DNA of 64,000 nt from CAXXHQ01 sp963665265. GTDB taxonomy: Bacteria > Planctomycetota > Planctomycetia > Pirellulales > Thermoguttaceae. A program made the translations under genes and the position numbers. Shown here piece after piece: positions 34,003-43,434 of this stretch. Numbering within the stretch: the first letter of the stretch is position 1; each line of letters begins with the position of its first letter. The notes beneath the pieces are model-generated. The model did not search any database. It worked only from the letters and a program-made list of their open reading frames with translations, and was not told the origin of the DNA. Location of the stretch: assembly GCA_963665265.2 (NCBI GenBank), contig OY762224.2:806001-870000 (forward strand). Direction: 5' to 3'.

Positions 34003-34627
34003 GAAAGCCGATAACACAGCACATAGAATTGCCTACGCGGCGTTAACCCTGTTCTTGGAACGGGGGGTGAAAAAGACCAATCTCCAAGAGGTGGCGCGTC
34101 GTGCCGGGCTTACCCGGGTCACGGTTTACCGCTACTTTGGCGACAAGCGGGGATTGGTGCGTGAAATCTGTAAGCGGATCTCCGGCGTTTTCGTTCGCGC
34201 GGCGGAAGGGAGTTCCGGCGATACGATCCAGCAGGTCAACGATCGATTGAACCGGTTGGGGATGGAGCTGAGCACTTTGCCGCAGGGGAACCTTCTGGCG
34301 CGGCTGGAGGAGATCAGTTATCTCTATCCGGACGTCTATGAGAAATTTCGCCGGACGCGGCAAGAAGCGGTCGACGCGTTATTTCATCAAGCGTTGACGG
34401 CGGCCACGCGAAGCGGCGAGGCTCGCGAAGGGTTGAATCTGGAAGTTCTGAAGGCGATATTCTGGTCGTCGGTCATTGGGTTGTTAGAGACCCCGGCTTT
34501 GATATCGTCGAACGTTCCCCTAGCGGAGATTTTTGAAACGGTCACCGAAGTCTTTCGTCATGGAATATTGAAACGGGGCGTCGGAGACGGGGGACAGGGA
34601 GAGTTGAGCAATCATGTCGCAAATTAA
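34001..34627 (+). CDS. TetR family transcriptional regulator
   Basis: A 208-residue repressor. The N-terminal helix-turn-helix at about 25-50 reads NLQEVARRAGLTRVTVYRYF, followed by GDKRGLVREI, a textbook TetR DNA-binding domain. The C-terminal ligand and dimerisation part is variable as usual. Its 3' end overlaps the membrane-fusion protein gene by 14 bp, so it is the first gene of the efflux operon. A palindrome spans its start codon. The inducing ligand cannot be predicted. Confidence 0.92.
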   Translation: MKADNTAHRIAYAALTLFLERGVKKTNLQEVARRAGLTRVTVYRYFGDKRGLVREICKRISGVFVRAAEGSSGDTIQQVNDRLNRLGMELSTLPQGNLLARLEEISYLYPDVYEKFRRTRQEAVDALFHQALTAATRSGEAREGLNLEVLKAIFWSSVIGLLETPALISSNVPLAEIFETVTEVFRHGILKRGVGDGGQGELSNHVAN

Positions 34628-35813
34628 CGGAAAATGGGTTATGTTGGCGGCGCTTGCGACGGCGGCGATTCTCGCCGGCGGGTGCCGACAAAATGATTCG
34701 CCGCCTCCGGTCGCAGTGCGGACGATGAAGATCAAAAAAGAGGCCGTTTCGTCGGAGTTGCGTTTGAGCGCGACGGTGCGTGAGCGGCATCGAGTGGAGC
34801 TTTCGTTTAAAGTTCCCGGCACGGTCTATGCGATTCGGCAGGTTCTCGGGCCGGACGGCAACCAACGCGGATTGCACGAAGGAGACGTCGTGACTTCGGA
34901 TCCGAACAAGCCGTTGGCGCGATTAGACGACTCGGATTATAGGCGGAAGGTCGAAGGGAGCAATGAGAGATTAGCGCAAGCGAAAGCGAAGGAGCAAGCC
35001 ACGCAAGCGGCTTTGACCGCCGTTGAGGCAACTTACAAGCGGATCAAGGCTTTGCGGGAGCGGGAATCGGTTTCGCAGCAAAACTACGACGAGGCGTTGG
35101 CGAAGCGTGATTCGGCCAAGGCGGAGTTGGACGCCGTCGGACGCGAAGTCGCCGGGGCGAAGGTCGCGTTGGAGCAAGCGAAGGACGATTTTGAGAATTG
35201 CTCGCTGGAATCGCCGATTCCTGAGGCGGTGGTTTCGCGAAAATACGTTGAGGAAGGGGAGCGGGTGCAAGCGGGGCAGCCGATTTTCCAAATCATGGAT
35301 CTTTCTCAAGTGCGAGTGGCGTTCGGGGTACCCGACACGAAGGTTGATTCTTTTAAGATCGGCCAGACGGTAACGGTGACGGCCGACGCTTTTCCCGGCA
35401 AACGGTTTTCCGGCCGAATCACGAAAGTCGTTCCGGCCGCCGATTTAAGAACTCGCACGTTCGAGGTTGAGACGACGATCGACGATCCAGGCGGGCTTCG
35501 ACCGGGAATGGTAGTGACGATTTACGTCGGACGCCAAGAGGATAAAACGCTGCTTCCGTTGACTTCGGTGCAGCGCGGCGCGACCAAGGACGACTACGTC
35601 GTCTACGCCGCGGTCAAAGAAAACGGCAGCACGGTGGCGAGAAAGAGACGCGTCGCATTGGGCGGCATTTACGACAACCGCATTCAACTCCTTAACGAAG
35701 GAAGCCAAGTCGGCGAAGGCGACGTGATCGTCGTAACCGGCGCGTTCAAGCTTTCGGAAGGGGAAAAACTTCGCGTGATCGACGTTCCCGAGCCGAATCT
35801 GAAGATTGACTAG
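34614..35813 (+). CDS. RND efflux membrane-fusion (adaptor) lipoprotein
   Basis: Periplasmic adaptor joining the RND pump to the outer-membrane channel; 399 residues. The lipobox LAGGC gives a lipidated Cys24. A barrel-sandwich (lipoyl) domain is split by a coiled hairpin at about 115-190 (ERLAQAKAKEQATQAALTA, YDEALAKRDSAKAELDAV). A beta-barrel (VRVAFGVPDTKVDSFKIGQ, TRTFEVETTIDDPGGLRPGM) and a membrane-proximal domain follow. The start overlaps tetR, indicating translational coupling, and the RND gene starts 15 bp downstream. Confidence 0.93.
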   Translation: MSQINGKWVMLAALATAAILAGGCRQNDSPPPVAVRTMKIKKEAVSSELRLSATVRERHRVELSFKVPGTVYAIRQVLGPDGNQRGLHEGDVVTSDPNKPLARLDDSDYRRKVEGSNERLAQAKAKEQATQAALTAVEATYKRIKALRERESVSQQNYDEALAKRDSAKAELDAVGREVAGAKVALEQAKDDFENCSLESPIPEAVVSRKYVEEGERVQAGQPIFQIMDLSQVRVAFGVPDTKVDSFKIGQTVTVTADAFPGKRFSGRITKVVPAADLRTRTFEVETTIDDPGGLRPGMVVTIYVGRQEDKTLLPLTSVQRGATKDDYVVYAAVKENGSTVARKRRVALGGIYDNRIQLLNEGSQVGEGDVIVVTGAFKLSEGEKLRVIDVPEPNLKID

Positions 35814-35828
35814 CGAGGAGATCGGCCG

Positions 35829-38800
35829 ATGACGACGTCGCAATTTTTCGTATATAAGCGTCCCGTCGCGTGGACGGCTCTCGTCGCCACGATGATGTGG
35901 GGCGTATTCGCTTATCGAGCGATGCCTCAGCGGCACGACCCGATCATACCGATTCGCATCGCGACGGTCGTGACGATCTATCCCGGCGCGAAGGCGGAAA
36001 AGGTTGAGCAGGAAGTCACGAAGAAGATCGAAAACGTGCTTAGCCAATGCGGCGAAGTGGAGCGGGTTTACTCGCTTAGCCGTCAGAATTTGTCGGTCGT
36101 TTTCATCGATTTGTTCGACACGGTGAAAGATCCAGAGAAAACGTGGCAGGATTTGCAAGGGCGGATGGAGCAGATCACCGATTTGCCGACGGTGGGCGGC
36201 CGGCCGGTGAAGCCGCAGATCAACAAGGATTTCGGCGAGACGGTCGCCGTGATGCTCACGATATCGAGTCCGAAAGCTTCGGATTTTGAAATACAGCAGC
36301 GCGCGAAAAGCATCAGCGCTTCGTTGGAGCGTTTTCGCGAGGGGCGACCGAAAGAATTTCAGCGCGACCGCCTTTCGACCGTATTGGTCTATCCGAATAC
36401 GGTCGGACGCTCCTTCGTCATTTGGCTAGGGCAGAGCCTGCTCCGCCGCCTGTCGGAAAAAGGTTTAATCGAAGACGGCGAGATCGTCGAGGCGCCAAGC
36501 GCGGGCTGCATCGATTTTCAGCTCGTGAAAGGACGCACGGACGACGAACTGGTCGCTGAATCCTTGCAATGGGAGCGGGAGACGATCGGGACCGGTATGG
36601 CTCATCCGGACATCTGGCCCGGCGTGATCGTTCGCGATCTGGCTTCGCTTGAGAAACGCCTTCGTCATTCGCCGCTCGATCCGATGGGCGGTCCTGATCG
36701 GTATAGCTATCGCGAGCTTCGCCGTTTCGCCGACTTGCTGCGCGATCGTTTGAAACAATATCCGACGGTCGGAAAGATTGACGAAGTCGGCGTTCAAAAC
36801 GAGGCGATCAATTTATATTACAGCGGGCGACGCTTGAGCGCGCTCGATATATCGCCGCAGTCTCTTTCGGCCCGATTGGAAGGGCGGAACGTGAATTTGC
36901 CCGGCGGACGCATTGAAACTGCCGATCAGAACGTCGTCGTTCATCCCGGCGGGGAATTTAAGAGCGAGCGCGACGTGGGCGAGGTCGTCTTGGACGTCAG
37001 GAACGGGTATCCGACCTATTTGCGCGACGTCGTCGACGTGGTTCGCGGCTACGAAGACCCGTCGAACGTGATGAACTTCAGAACGGTGAAGACGGACTAC
37101 TCCGATTCGCCGGAGCGAAAAATGCCGGGCGAATTGCGCCTCGGCGTGGTTCGGAACGACGAAGGAGCGCCGTTGCCTTCGCACGCTAAATTGCAGACGA
37201 CGCGGGCGATCACGCTGGCCGTTCGGCAAATCAAAGGTTCGCATATCGACGCGTTCGCCAAAGACTTGGACTTCGCGCTCAAGTCGCTCGAAGGGGTTTT
37301 GCCCGACGACCTGCGAATTGAATTGACGCACGACGAACCGAAAGAAGTGAAAGAGAAAATCAAGCAATTCGATCAGAACCTGATCGAAGCGGTCGTGATC
37401 GTCGTGATTGTGGCGTTATTGTTCATGGAATGGCGCAGCGCCTTGTTGGTGGCTATTTCCATTCCTTTAACGGTGGCGATGACGCTCGGCTTATGCCAAG
37501 TTTTGGGAATCGACTTGCAGCAAGTGTCGATCGCGGCGTTGATCATCGCTTTGGGGTTATTGGTGGACGATCCGGTCGTTGCGGGCGACGCCATTAATCG
37601 AGAAATGGCCGAGGGAAAGCCGCGCGACGTGGCCGCCTGGCTGGGACCGCAAAAGCTCGCCCGGGCGATTATGTACGCCACGGTGACGAACTGCGTCGCG
37701 TTTTTGCCGCTGCTGCTGATTAAAGGCAAGACGGGCGATTTCATTTACTCTTTGCCCGTCGTCGTGGTCGCTTCGTTGGTGAGCAGCCGCATCGTTTCGA
37801 TGACGTTCATGCCGCTGCTGGGCTATTACATGCTTCGCGGTCAACAGGGATTTGAAACGGCCGCCGATCAAGGCGGGATCAGCGCGAAAGTCGCCGACCT
37901 CTATCGCCGATTTTCGGAAACGGCCCTTGCGCATAAGAAAACGGCGCTCGGCGTTTGCTTCGCGCTGTTCGTCGCCGGATCGGCAAGTCTCTCGTTCGTC
38001 GGCTCCGCCTTCTTTCCGAAGGATTTGCACGCGGTCTTTTCGGTTAACCTCTACTTGACCGAAGGGACGCCGATTCGCCAGACGAAAGAAGAAACGCTGC
38101 GCGTGATCGAGGAAATTGAAAAACTGGCCGGCGATCGGGTTCGTTCCTACACGACGTTCGTCGGGCAAGGCGGACCCCGTTTTTGGCTCTCCATCGTCCC
38201 CGAGCAGCGGGCCGATAATTACGCGCAGATTCTCGTGCATACGACCAACGGTCGCGTGACGCAAGACGTCGTAAAGCTGCTGAAAGAGGAATTGCCGCAA
38301 CGGGCGCCGGCCGCTCGCGTTACGATCGAGCAATTGGAGACGGGCCCGCCGATCGGCGTTCCGGTTCAAATTCGACTTTTCGGAAACGATTCGGACTCGA
38401 TGGACGTATTGCGACGTTTGGCCGAAGAGACGAAGCGCGAGTTGCGGGCGATTCCCGGCGCCGACAACGTCCATGACAATTGGGATTCCGAAATCTTCCA
38501 AATATCAGTTCCGCCCAACGCCGACCGGGCGAACCTCGCCGGCATGATTACGAATCAAGACGTCGCGGTTCTTTTGCAAACCGGTTTGTCGGGCATGACG
38601 ACGACCTATCTGCGCGAGGAAGACCGGCTCATTCCGATCATTTTCCGACTTCGCAGCGACGAACGCTCGCAAATCGAAGAGATTGGCAACTTAGACGCCT
38701 ACAGTTCCGCGACCAACGTTCGGACGCCGATTAGCCAGATCACGAAGATTTATCCGGAGCTTGTGGCGCCGAAAATTTGGCGCCGCGACCATCAACGTTG

Positions 38801-39491
38801 CATCACGGTGAAGTGCGACGTTCGCGGCGACGCGTTGGCGAGCCAGATCGTCAATAAAATGCAGAAGATATTGAAAAAGAGCTCGCTCGATTGGCCGCCC
38901 GGCTATAGCTACAATTTCGGCGGCGAAGTGGAAGAGCAAAAGAAAGGATTCGACTCGGTCGCGATCGCGCTCGTCGTCTCGATGGTCGCCATTTATCTGG
39001 CCCTCGTGTTCCAATTCAATAGCGTGACGAAGCCGTTGGTCGTTTTCGCGGGGGTTCCTTTCGGCATCGTGGGAGGCACGATGGGACTTCTGCCGTTCCA
39101 TACGCCGTTCGGCTTCATGGCGTTTTTAGGCGTCGCTTCGTTGGGCGGCGTCATCGTCAGCCACGTCATCGTGTTGTTCGACTACATTGAAGAGATGCAC
39201 GAAAAAGGCGAGCCGCTGCGCAAAGCGGTGGTCGACGCCGCGCTGGTCCGCCTACGCCCGGTGATGGTGACGGTCTTGGCGACGGTGGGCGGCTTGATTC
39301 CGTTGGCCATCGAGGGCGGCCCGTTGTGGGAGCCGATGTGCTACGTGCAAATCGCCGGTCTGTTGGTGGCCACGGTCGTCACGCTGGGCATCGTGCCGGT
39401 GATTTACGTTTTGTTCGTCGAGGATTTGAAACTGATTCACTGGAGCAAGCCCGGCGAAAAGCAGGAAGGCCCGCCCCCGGAATACGCGTAG
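35829..39491 (+). CDS. efflux RND transporter permease subunit
   Basis: Inner-membrane proton-driven pump; 1220 residues, longer than the usual 1020-1060. The N-terminal segment (FVYKRPVAWTALVATMMWG) is followed by the porter signature RIATVVTIYPGAKAEKVEQ. Membrane segments cluster at about 515-680 and 1035-1205. The relay motif LGLLVDDPVVAGDAI carries the paired Asp, and a second gene-duplicated half is visible. Extra length lies in the porter domains. The substrate class (drug, metal or lipid) cannot be assigned; no metal-binding Met cluster was noticed. It is the last gene of the TetR-adaptor-pump operon. Confidence 0.93.
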   Translation: MTTSQFFVYKRPVAWTALVATMMWGVFAYRAMPQRHDPIIPIRIATVVTIYPGAKAEKVEQEVTKKIENVLSQCGEVERVYSLSRQNLSVVFIDLFDTVKDPEKTWQDLQGRMEQITDLPTVGGRPVKPQINKDFGETVAVMLTISSPKASDFEIQQRAKSISASLERFREGRPKEFQRDRLSTVLVYPNTVGRSFVIWLGQSLLRRLSEKGLIEDGEIVEAPSAGCIDFQLVKGRTDDELVAESLQWERETIGTGMAHPDIWPGVIVRDLASLEKRLRHSPLDPMGGPDRYSYRELRRFADLLRDRLKQYPTVGKIDEVGVQNEAINLYYSGRRLSALDISPQSLSARLEGRNVNLPGGRIETADQNVVVHPGGEFKSERDVGEVVLDVRNGYPTYLRDVVDVVRGYEDPSNVMNFRTVKTDYSDSPERKMPGELRLGVVRNDEGAPLPSHAKLQTTRAITLAVRQIKGSHIDAFAKDLDFALKSLEGVLPDDLRIELTHDEPKEVKEKIKQFDQNLIEAVVIVVIVALLFMEWRSALLVAISIPLTVAMTLGLCQVLGIDLQQVSIAALIIALGLLVDDPVVAGDAINREMAEGKPRDVAAWLGPQKLARAIMYATVTNCVAFLPLLLIKGKTGDFIYSLPVVVVASLVSSRIVSMTFMPLLGYYMLRGQQGFETAADQGGISAKVADLYRRFSETALAHKKTALGVCFALFVAGSASLSFVGSAFFPKDLHAVFSVNLYLTEGTPIRQTKEETLRVIEEIEKLAGDRVRSYTTFVGQGGPRFWLSIVPEQRADNYAQILVHTTNGRVTQDVVKLLKEELPQRAPAARVTIEQLETGPPIGVPVQIRLFGNDSDSMDVLRRLAEETKRELRAIPGADNVHDNWDSEIFQISVPPNADRANLAGMITNQDVAVLLQTGLSGMTTTYLREEDRLIPIIFRLRSDERSQIEEIGNLDAYSSATNVRTPISQITKIYPELVAPKIWRRDHQRCITVKCDVRGDALASQIVNKMQKILKKSSLDWPPGYSYNFGGEVEEQKKGFDSVAIALVVSMVAIYLALVFQFNSVTKPLVVFAGVPFGIVGGTMGLLPFHTPFGFMAFLGVASLGGVIVSHVIVLFDYIEEMHEKGEPLRKAVVDAALVRLRPVMVTVLATVGGLIPLAIEGGPLWEPMCYVQIAGLLVATVVTLGIVPVIYVLFVEDLKLIHWSKPGEKQEGPPPEYA

Positions 39492-39841
39492 GCGGGAAAT
39501 AGGGGCGGGGGGCTGGATTCAGGCATGGGGGCTAGGGCTACGCGTAACAATGCGCTAACGCATGGCGCACAATCAGCTTTCTTTCTCGATGCGATTTTCT
39601 AAACCGCGTAACGCTTCTTTCACGCGAGATTAATCTTTTTCGCGTCTCGGCCTAATTTGGAAGTGGAAAATGCGTCTCATCCTCATTTGGTCGAGGGAGC
39701 GAATCGCTTTTCTCGTCGGCTTTCCGGATAAATTGCGAAGTCGCCGGAAGCGAGGGGGAAAAGGAAACGGCGACGTCTTCATCGACCGACTAAAACGTCA
39801 CTTGACGAAATGACTTCGCAGTAATTTAGGAGATTGTGAAT
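39492..39841. other. intergenic stretch before the DUF1559 gene
   Basis: 350 bp. A small palindrome TGCG-CTAA-CGCA lies at about 39553-39564. The remainder, partly AT-rich (39590-39680), should carry the promoter and leader of the pseudopilin-like gene. No gene is supported. Confidence 0.35.
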
Positions 39842-41098
39842 ATGAGCGTTATGCGAAACAGAAAGGCGGGCTTCACGCTCGTCGAATTGCTCGTCGTGAT
39901 CGCCATCATCGGCACGTTGATCGGCATGCTTTTGCCGGCCGTTCAATCGGCCCGCGCGGCGGCTCGTCGCGCTAGTTGCGCGAACAACATGCGTCAGATC
40001 GGTTTGGGCGTGTTGAATTACGAGTCGGCCCGCCGCGTCATGCCGACCGGCGGCGAAGGCACCTTGTATATCGCCGCGGGCTCCATCGATCCCCGCGACG
40101 GATCGACGAACGCGACCGGCACGGCCGTCACGACGTTCACCGACGCAGTGGATTCGAGCGGACATCGCCTCTTCCCGGGCGAAACCAGCCAATCGACCTT
40201 GACCCAAATTCTTCCCTTCATCGAACAAATGGACCTCTATCGTTCGATGAATTCGGACAAGGGTTATCGCGACACCTACCAGAACGTGGTGGCCGCCGCG
40301 CATGACATTTCTTCCTTCGTCTGCCCGGACGATCCTTGGGCGAACGTAAAGTACAAGAACCCCATCTTCACGCAAACCGGAACCGACAGCGGCAATAGCG
40401 ACACTGCTTCTACGCTGGACACCGGCTTAGGCGGTTCGACAGATTTCGGCAAGACCGACTACTTCGCCACCGTTTATACCGACATCAACGGCGACACGGG
40501 CGATGCGACCAATTACGGCTTGCGCAACAAGGGTTTCAAGACCGTCGGCGGCACTGCCACGACCGACTTCAATCGCGCGGACGGCGCCTTGACGGTTCCG
40601 GCTCAACCGATCTCCGCGATTACGGACGGCACGAGCAACACGATTTTGTTCGTCGAGGACGTGGGACGCAATCATCCGACGTTGCTCTACAAGACGCAAT
40701 CCACATATAAAGCCTCGACGACGAATATGTGCACTACCGGCCTTGCCGACGCCACCTCTCTCGCAAGCCTTCAAAGCGGAGCCACCTGCGGCGTCTACCG
40801 CTGGGCCGATCCGGACGCCTGCGGAAGCGGCGTTTCCGGCCCGGGCAACGCGACCGCCGGTTTCACTCATTTCATTAACAACAACGCGTCGCCGATGGGC
40901 GGCCCGGCAGGTAAGGGCGCCTGGACCAACAACAACAGCGGTTTGAACGACGAGCCGTTCTCCTTCCATCCGGGCGGAGCCAACTCGGTCTTCGCAGACG
41001 GCAGCGTTCACTTCCTTCCGGAATCGATCGAGCCTGTCGTGATGCGAGCGATGGTCACCCGCGCCGAAGGGGTCGAACTGAAAAAGATTCCTGAATAG
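39842..41098 (+). CDS. DUF1559 domain protein with prepilin-type N-terminus
   Basis: A 418-residue pseudopilin-like envelope protein of the large planctomycete DUF1559 family. The N-terminus has the prepilin peptidase site and hydrophobic helix: RKAG then FTLVELLVVIAIIG, with cleavage expected after Gly10. The middle has the family segment LPFIEQMDLYRSM, and the C-terminus the H-x9-DG motif (FHPGGANSVFADGSVHF). ATG 39842 is preferred over GTG 39836 because AGGAG is then nine bases upstream. The secretin and PilM-like genes downstream may be its export partners. A terminator follows at 41351. Confidence 0.93.
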   Translation: MSVMRNRKAGFTLVELLVVIAIIGTLIGMLLPAVQSARAAARRASCANNMRQIGLGVLNYESARRVMPTGGEGTLYIAAGSIDPRDGSTNATGTAVTTFTDAVDSSGHRLFPGETSQSTLTQILPFIEQMDLYRSMNSDKGYRDTYQNVVAAAHDISSFVCPDDPWANVKYKNPIFTQTGTDSGNSDTASTLDTGLGGSTDFGKTDYFATVYTDINGDTGDATNYGLRNKGFKTVGGTATTDFNRADGALTVPAQPISAITDGTSNTILFVEDVGRNHPTLLYKTQSTYKASTTNMCTTGLADATSLASLQSGATCGVYRWADPDACGSGVSGPGNATAGFTHFINNNASPMGGPAGKGAWTNNNSGLNDEPFSFHPGGANSVFADGSVHFLPESIEPVVMRAMVTRAEGVELKKIPE

Positions 41099-41350
41099 TT
41101 ATCCGTACACCTAGAAGAAGCGACGAGCGGCGAGAAAAGCGATCGGCGTTTCAAACGATCGGGAACTCACACAACTAAAATCGCGTCGGACGTAAGAGCC
41201 GACCGCACAAAGAGAGTTTTTCCCGTCCTGCGAAGGCCGGTTTAGTCAATTCCCTCGCAACGTGACGTATGCAGCATCCCATTCGACTCTCTTCTTCGCG
41301 GAATTGAGGGGAATGGACGTTGATCTCGCCGCGAATGATTCGTAACTGGT
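41099..41350. other. 3' untranslated stretch of the DUF1559 gene
   Basis: About 250 bp between the stop codon and the terminator. Weak stems only (around 41142-41165 and 41187-41206). No convincing reading frame was seen. Confidence 0.35.
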
Positions 41351-41388
41351 CGCCTTGGGATTTTCCTCGTTCCAAGGCGGCCTTTTTT
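41351..41388 (+). terminator. intrinsic terminator downstream of the DUF1559 gene
   Basis: CGCCTTGG (41351-41358) pairs with CCAAGGCG (41372-41379), followed by GCC and six T. It separates the DUF1559 transcript from the lipoprotein-PilM unit. Confidence 0.85.
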
Positions 41389-41496
41389 CATATAGGAAAA
41401 CGAAACAAGGGGGCGGAATGCGTCGAGTTTTAACTGGGCGCTAATGCCGCCTTAATTTTCCTCGCGTAGGATCATGCGTCGGAGGCCTGACTTTAA

Positions 41497-43404
41497 ATGA
41501 CGAAGCTAGACATATTCCATAAGCGGCGTTGGCGAATCTTGGTCGTCGGGTTTGCGCTTTTTTTAGGAGGTTGCGGCGGTCTGCCCGATCCGCCGGCCGC
41601 GACGCCGACCGACGAGGACGGGAACCCCATCGATCCGTCGAAGCCGAAGCCGGCGCCCGTCAAGCCGGCGGCTAAGCCTATGGCAAAAGCGAATTCGACG
41701 CCGAAAAAGTCTGCGGTTCAAACGCCGGTCGCGTCGCATTCCGCGACGGGATCGCTGGATGCGCCGGAAGCGCCTGAAGAAAAAAAGCCCGTCTTGCCTA
41801 CGGAGTTAAGCGAATGGACTGAAAATGATTTTCGGCTTGCGCAGAGCCAAGGCGATCCGCGATTGATTCCGGCCGTCGCGCTTCGGGCGAGCGCCGTGCG
41901 GGGGACCGACGAAGAGGCCGAGACGTTGACTTCGTTGCTGAACGCTGCGGCTCTGAATAAACCCGCCTACGCGAATTCGGGCGCCAAGACGGCCTTAACC
42001 CAAGCGGTCACGCTAGCGCTCCTATCGAGCAAGTCGGAGGTAGCGAAGAAAAGCCTCGTCCGTATCATTCAAGGGCAAGCGGCGACGATCGATAAAAACG
42101 CTTCCGCATTCGCCGTCGCGCTCCTGTTGAAAAATGATTCGCCCGACGATGACGAGACGTTGCTGTCGGCGTTATTGGGCGCATTCGTCACGCAACGGGT
42201 CGCCGACGATGAAAACTCGGTTCGCATCGTCGTTCCGCAGACGGGAATATTGGAAATCGTAAGGAAAGGGGCCTCGACGCGGTTTCGCAAACGTATAGCC
42301 TCGACCGTTCTCGATAGCGAGACGAGGTCGCCCGCGATGATTCAGGCGCTCGCCATGCTTTGCGAGCTTCGACCGGAGAATGTAGAGACGCAGATCGATA
42401 TTTACCAAAATAAAAACGCCGATTCGAAAACCCGGGCGCTCTTGGAGAAACAGTTCGCCGCGATATGCCGGGACGCCATGCAATCGAGGTTCAGTCGCAT
42501 GGCCCAAGCCTCGGCGAAGGGGGCGTTTTCGACCGAAGCGTTACCGCAAGCGGCGGAACGACTTTGGAGCGAATCGTTCACCGGATTTTTGGATTTGCAA
42601 TTTAAAGACTTGGCGAAGCTTTCGTCTCGCCCCACGGCGGCGTTGTTGGCGGCTTCGATTCCCTCTCCGTCGATGCGAGTCGATCTGCGCCAGATATTGT
42701 CGCGGCATTGGTCCGAAGGACCGGGCGCGTTTCGCTTCGACGCGGCGTCGGACGGATTGATCGTCGAGCCAGGTTTCTTGCTCACGCTGAAAGGGGCGGT
42801 CCGCGAGAACCAAAGTAAAACGTTGACGGCTAAGCCGGTCAAATTGACAAAAGCGGCTAAAAATCCGGATGCGGACGTCGAAGACCGCCCCACGCCAGTC
42901 TCGGGCGCCGATTGGAATAAATTTGTTGAGGACGTCGTGATGAACCTCAATCGATGCGGATATCGCGGGGCGATGGACAGGATCACCGACGCCTATCGGG
43001 CAGGAGAGAGAGTCGAGGAGGAAATTGAGTCGAACGAGTTGCCCTTCAAACCGCATCCGCAGGGAAAGACCGTCGCGGTCCACCGTTTTGACTGGCCGCC
43101 GGAAGAGAGCGAAGGCAAGACGTCGTCGGGCGAAACGCTGCGACTTCGCTACGTGCGGATCGAACAAAAAGCCAAGCCCGATCGTTTGCTGTCGTATTAT
43201 CGTCGGCTGGTGAAATCGGCGGTTGAACGTCCGACGGCCGGAGGTTTATGGTTCGACGGATTCTTCGATTTGAAAAAGGAAGGCCGCTCGCAGTCGATCG
43301 ACGTAATCGTATCCCGCGCGAACGCGGGAGCTTTCGTCATGAACGAGGATCAGGAATTGACCGTGGAGATTCTGGTCGTCGAAACGTTGAACGCCCGCAA
43401 ATAG
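41497..43404 (+). CDS. planctomycete lipoprotein, first gene of the PilM-secretin unit
   Basis: 635 residues. A signal peptide with lipobox LFLGGC gives lipidated Cys26. A Pro/Lys/Ala-rich linker follows to about residue 105 (PSKPKPAPVKPAAKP). A mostly helical domain spans about 110-400 and a mixed C-terminal domain follows (DWNKFVEDVVMNLNRCGYRG, TLRLRYVRIEQKAKPDRLL). I recognise no named domain. It lies 30 bp before the zinc-ribbon/PilM gene, which suggests a structural or assembly role in the same secretion/pilus-like machine. The ribosome-binding site GGAGG is rather far (about 12 bp) from ATG 41497. Confidence 0.6.
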   Translation: MTKLDIFHKRRWRILVVGFALFLGGCGGLPDPPAATPTDEDGNPIDPSKPKPAPVKPAAKPMAKANSTPKKSAVQTPVASHSATGSLDAPEAPEEKKPVLPTELSEWTENDFRLAQSQGDPRLIPAVALRASAVRGTDEEAETLTSLLNAAALNKPAYANSGAKTALTQAVTLALLSSKSEVAKKSLVRIIQGQAATIDKNASAFAVALLLKNDSPDDDETLLSALLGAFVTQRVADDENSVRIVVPQTGILEIVRKGASTRFRKRIASTVLDSETRSPAMIQALAMLCELRPENVETQIDIYQNKNADSKTRALLEKQFAAICRDAMQSRFSRMAQASAKGAFSTEALPQAAERLWSESFTGFLDLQFKDLAKLSSRPTAALLAASIPSPSMRVDLRQILSRHWSEGPGAFRFDAASDGLIVEPGFLLTLKGAVRENQSKTLTAKPVKLTKAAKNPDADVEDRPTPVSGADWNKFVEDVVMNLNRCGYRGAMDRITDAYRAGERVEEEIESNELPFKPHPQGKTVAVHRFDWPPEESEGKTSSGETLRLRYVRIEQKAKPDRLLSYYRRLVKSAVERPTAGGLWFDGFFDLKKEGRSQSIDVIVSRANAGAFVMNEDQELTVEILVVETLNARK

Positions 43405-43434
43405 CTCGCATACCGCTGATACGAAACGGAATTT